Positions 62,601-64,000 of a DNA stretch of 64,000 bases are shown here, in pieces (position 1 is the stretch's first letter; each line of letters opens with the position of its first letter). The notes beneath the pieces are model-generated. The model was not told the origin of the DNA and searched no databases. It saw nothing but the letters and a program-made list of their open reading frames with translations. Source of the DNA: Reichenbachiella agariperforans (GTDB lineage: Bacteria > Bacteroidota > Bacteroidia > Cytophagales > Cyclobacteriaceae). The stretch lies in assembly GCF_900142205.1 (NCBI RefSeq), contig NZ_FRAA01000002.1, forward strand, positions 639,058 through 703,057, written 5' to 3'. The position numbers and the translations under genes are program-made.

Positions 62601-64000
62601 TAGTGATCCAGAGCCTCAGCACTCTTCTGTTCCACGACTTCAGTAAACATGCATAGCAAAGTCTGATGATCCAGAACCTGTAAAGTATCGATTTTGGGAG
62701 GTGCCGTATCGTATATGAAAGTCACTGATGAGCGAGGTAACCTTTCGCCCTCTTCATCAGCTAACCCTTCAGCATAAAGGTTTAATTGTTTGTTGTCATC
62801 GAAATCTTCTTGAAAAATCAAGTTGACCTCCAAAGGATTACTCTTATTTTCAAAAACAGAAATCGGTACAGCTTTTGGAGCTCCCAAAAAATAGTTTTCA
62901 GGGTTTAGCATCGTTTCTCTCTGGATAGGAAACTGAAAAGTCAATAACAAATGATGCCCGCTCATTACCAAAACAGTATCAAGGCTAGACTGATAGGAAA
63001 AAGCAAATTCATAAGGATCTGGTGAAATGTTACCATATTGATCTGACAGGTTTGTACTTATAATTTTATAATTCCGTTCAGGAATAAAAGGAATGTCAAA
63101 ATGCAGATTGATCAGATAAGGAGAGCTTTTGTCTTGACTAAAAGCTGATGGGCTACCCATGCCTGGTGTCACCACAAAGTCATCCTCGGAAAGGCTTTCC
63201 AAATCAACGGGTTCATCAAAAAACAACTGCAATTCCGTATTAGACACCACTATCACCTCTTCCAAAACAGGCGCTTCAATATCATAGATCACACTGCTCG
63301 TATTGACAGTCAAAGCATTCCCTGCACAATCAGTAGCACCAGTAATTGTCAGGTTGTAAATAGTCCCACTAACTAAATCAGGCGTCACGTCTAAAGTCAC
63401 ACCAAAGTAAGATGGGGTGATACTGCTGACCACTAACTCTTGATCCAAGGTGTAAGTAGCCACTGACAAAGCGCCTTCATCCATCGGTTCATCGAAAGTC
63501 AATTCGAAAGTGTTCGCATCTGCTACCTCAAAAGAAACCAGGTTAGGGCTCGTTTCATCTGGACTGTCGTTAAAAGCTGAATTTTGCTGCCCGGGTGTTC
63601 CTCCGTCAGCATCAGTCGAGGCGATCCAGTTGGCGGAGTAGTTACATGCCAAATTCGGATTGATTTGTTCTAGAGTAAAACCGCCATCGTCTTTGTTTTC
63701 ATCCTGATACCAACTGGTGGAGTAGGTCAAAGAATCCACCACATTTCCCAGATTGTCAGCGAGCGTGAGTTTCATGCCACCATTGGTTAAGGCTGGAAAA
63801 GATGTCGTCGTCACTACATCGCCAAACTCCTCAAACTCTGTCAAATTTGAATCATCTGTCACGATTACATAAGCTCCCGATTCGAGGGTGAAATCACTCA
63901 CGGTATTTCCATTCAAAGTGAAGTTCTCAACTTTAATCGCTTGATCTGATGTATTCAACAATTCGATGAATTCTTCGTCTGGCAGTCCTGTCGCTGAAGG
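59696..64000 (-). CDS. Giant secreted protein with lamin-tail and SbsA-type Ig-like repeats, 5' partial
   Basis: More than 1430 codons, open to the right edge, where the frame continues upstream as [17 protein letters not shown]. Three lamin-tail domains are seen: at the edge ([12 protein letters not shown]), in the middle ([28 protein letters not shown]) and near the end ([26 protein letters not shown]). Between and after them lie about nine Ig-like modules of roughly 90-95 residues, each ending in a form such as [16 protein letters not shown], as in SbsA/Big_5 domains. The end has a FlgD-like Ig segment ([27 protein letters not shown]). Probably a cell-surface or secreted adhesive or structural protein; enzyme domains, if any, are outside the window. 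Confidence 0.88.
   Translation of the reverse strand, partial: [1434 protein letters not shown]

Overview
The window looks like chromosome of a marine or salt-adapted member of the Bacteroidota, most likely a Cytophagales-type bacterium. The signs are FecI/FecR/TonB-receptor gene triplets, DUF3857 transglutaminase-like proteins, gene starts without strong Shine-Dalgarno sites, promoter boxes of the TAnnTTTG type (TACCTTTG recurs upstream of mfd, the DEAD-box helicase and ectR), and a large secreted protein with lamin-tail and Ig-like modules. The genus is an inference and is not proven here. No rRNA, tRNA, transposase, integrase or CRISPR array was seen.

Layout. 1-10.1 kb: a thiolase 3' end, a DUF3857 pair, a lipoprotein, a MaoC-type hydratase, a membrane protein and mfd. 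10.3-19.2 kb: a BCCT osmolyte transporter, an S1/P1 nuclease, then a run of minus-strand metabolic genes (threonine dehydratase, GDPD, exonuclease III, SDR, ROK kinase, glpD). 19.4-22.5 kb: a Crp-type regulator, an SRPBCC protein, an unknown protein and an alpha/beta-hydrolase-OsmC fusion. 22.4-30.05 kb: an A+T-richer accessory segment bracketed by the intact osmC 3' end on the left and a degraded second osmC 3' end on the right. It carries a truncated nuclease-like ORF, SDR, AraC, a membrane protein, DUF4386, a Crp-type regulator, a membrane-anchored HerA-like ATPase, REP-like palindromes, and two adjacent tandem arrays (22 bp x 11 and 21 bp x about 8). 30.1-36.8 kb: an MFS transporter and a sigma/anti-sigma/TonB-receptor operon. 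37-42.2 kb: a Kef-type antiporter facing a retropepsin-RimK-aspartoacylase operon, then LysR and HPP. 42.4-49.8 kb: CorA, a flavin-nucleotide-binding protein, a 5'-nucleotidase, a DEAD-box helicase, an unknown, a sodium symporter and MarC. 49.9-53.5 kb: a complete ectR-ectABCD operon for ectoine and hydroxyectoine. 53.7-59 kb: a sigma factor with an overlapping membrane partner, a hybrid histidine kinase with HPt, and a convergent NtrC-type regulator. 59.2-64 kb: an ElaA-like acetyltransferase and a giant Ig/lamin-tail surface protein running off the right edge.

Together the ect operon, BCCT and SSS transporters, MarC, CorA and the Kef antiporter suggest adaptation to variable salinity. The most novel material is the accessory segment between the two osmC ends, with its HerA ATPase and its repeats. 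The retropepsin-RimK-aspartoacylase operon, whose product is not known to me, is the best candidate for an under-described pathway.
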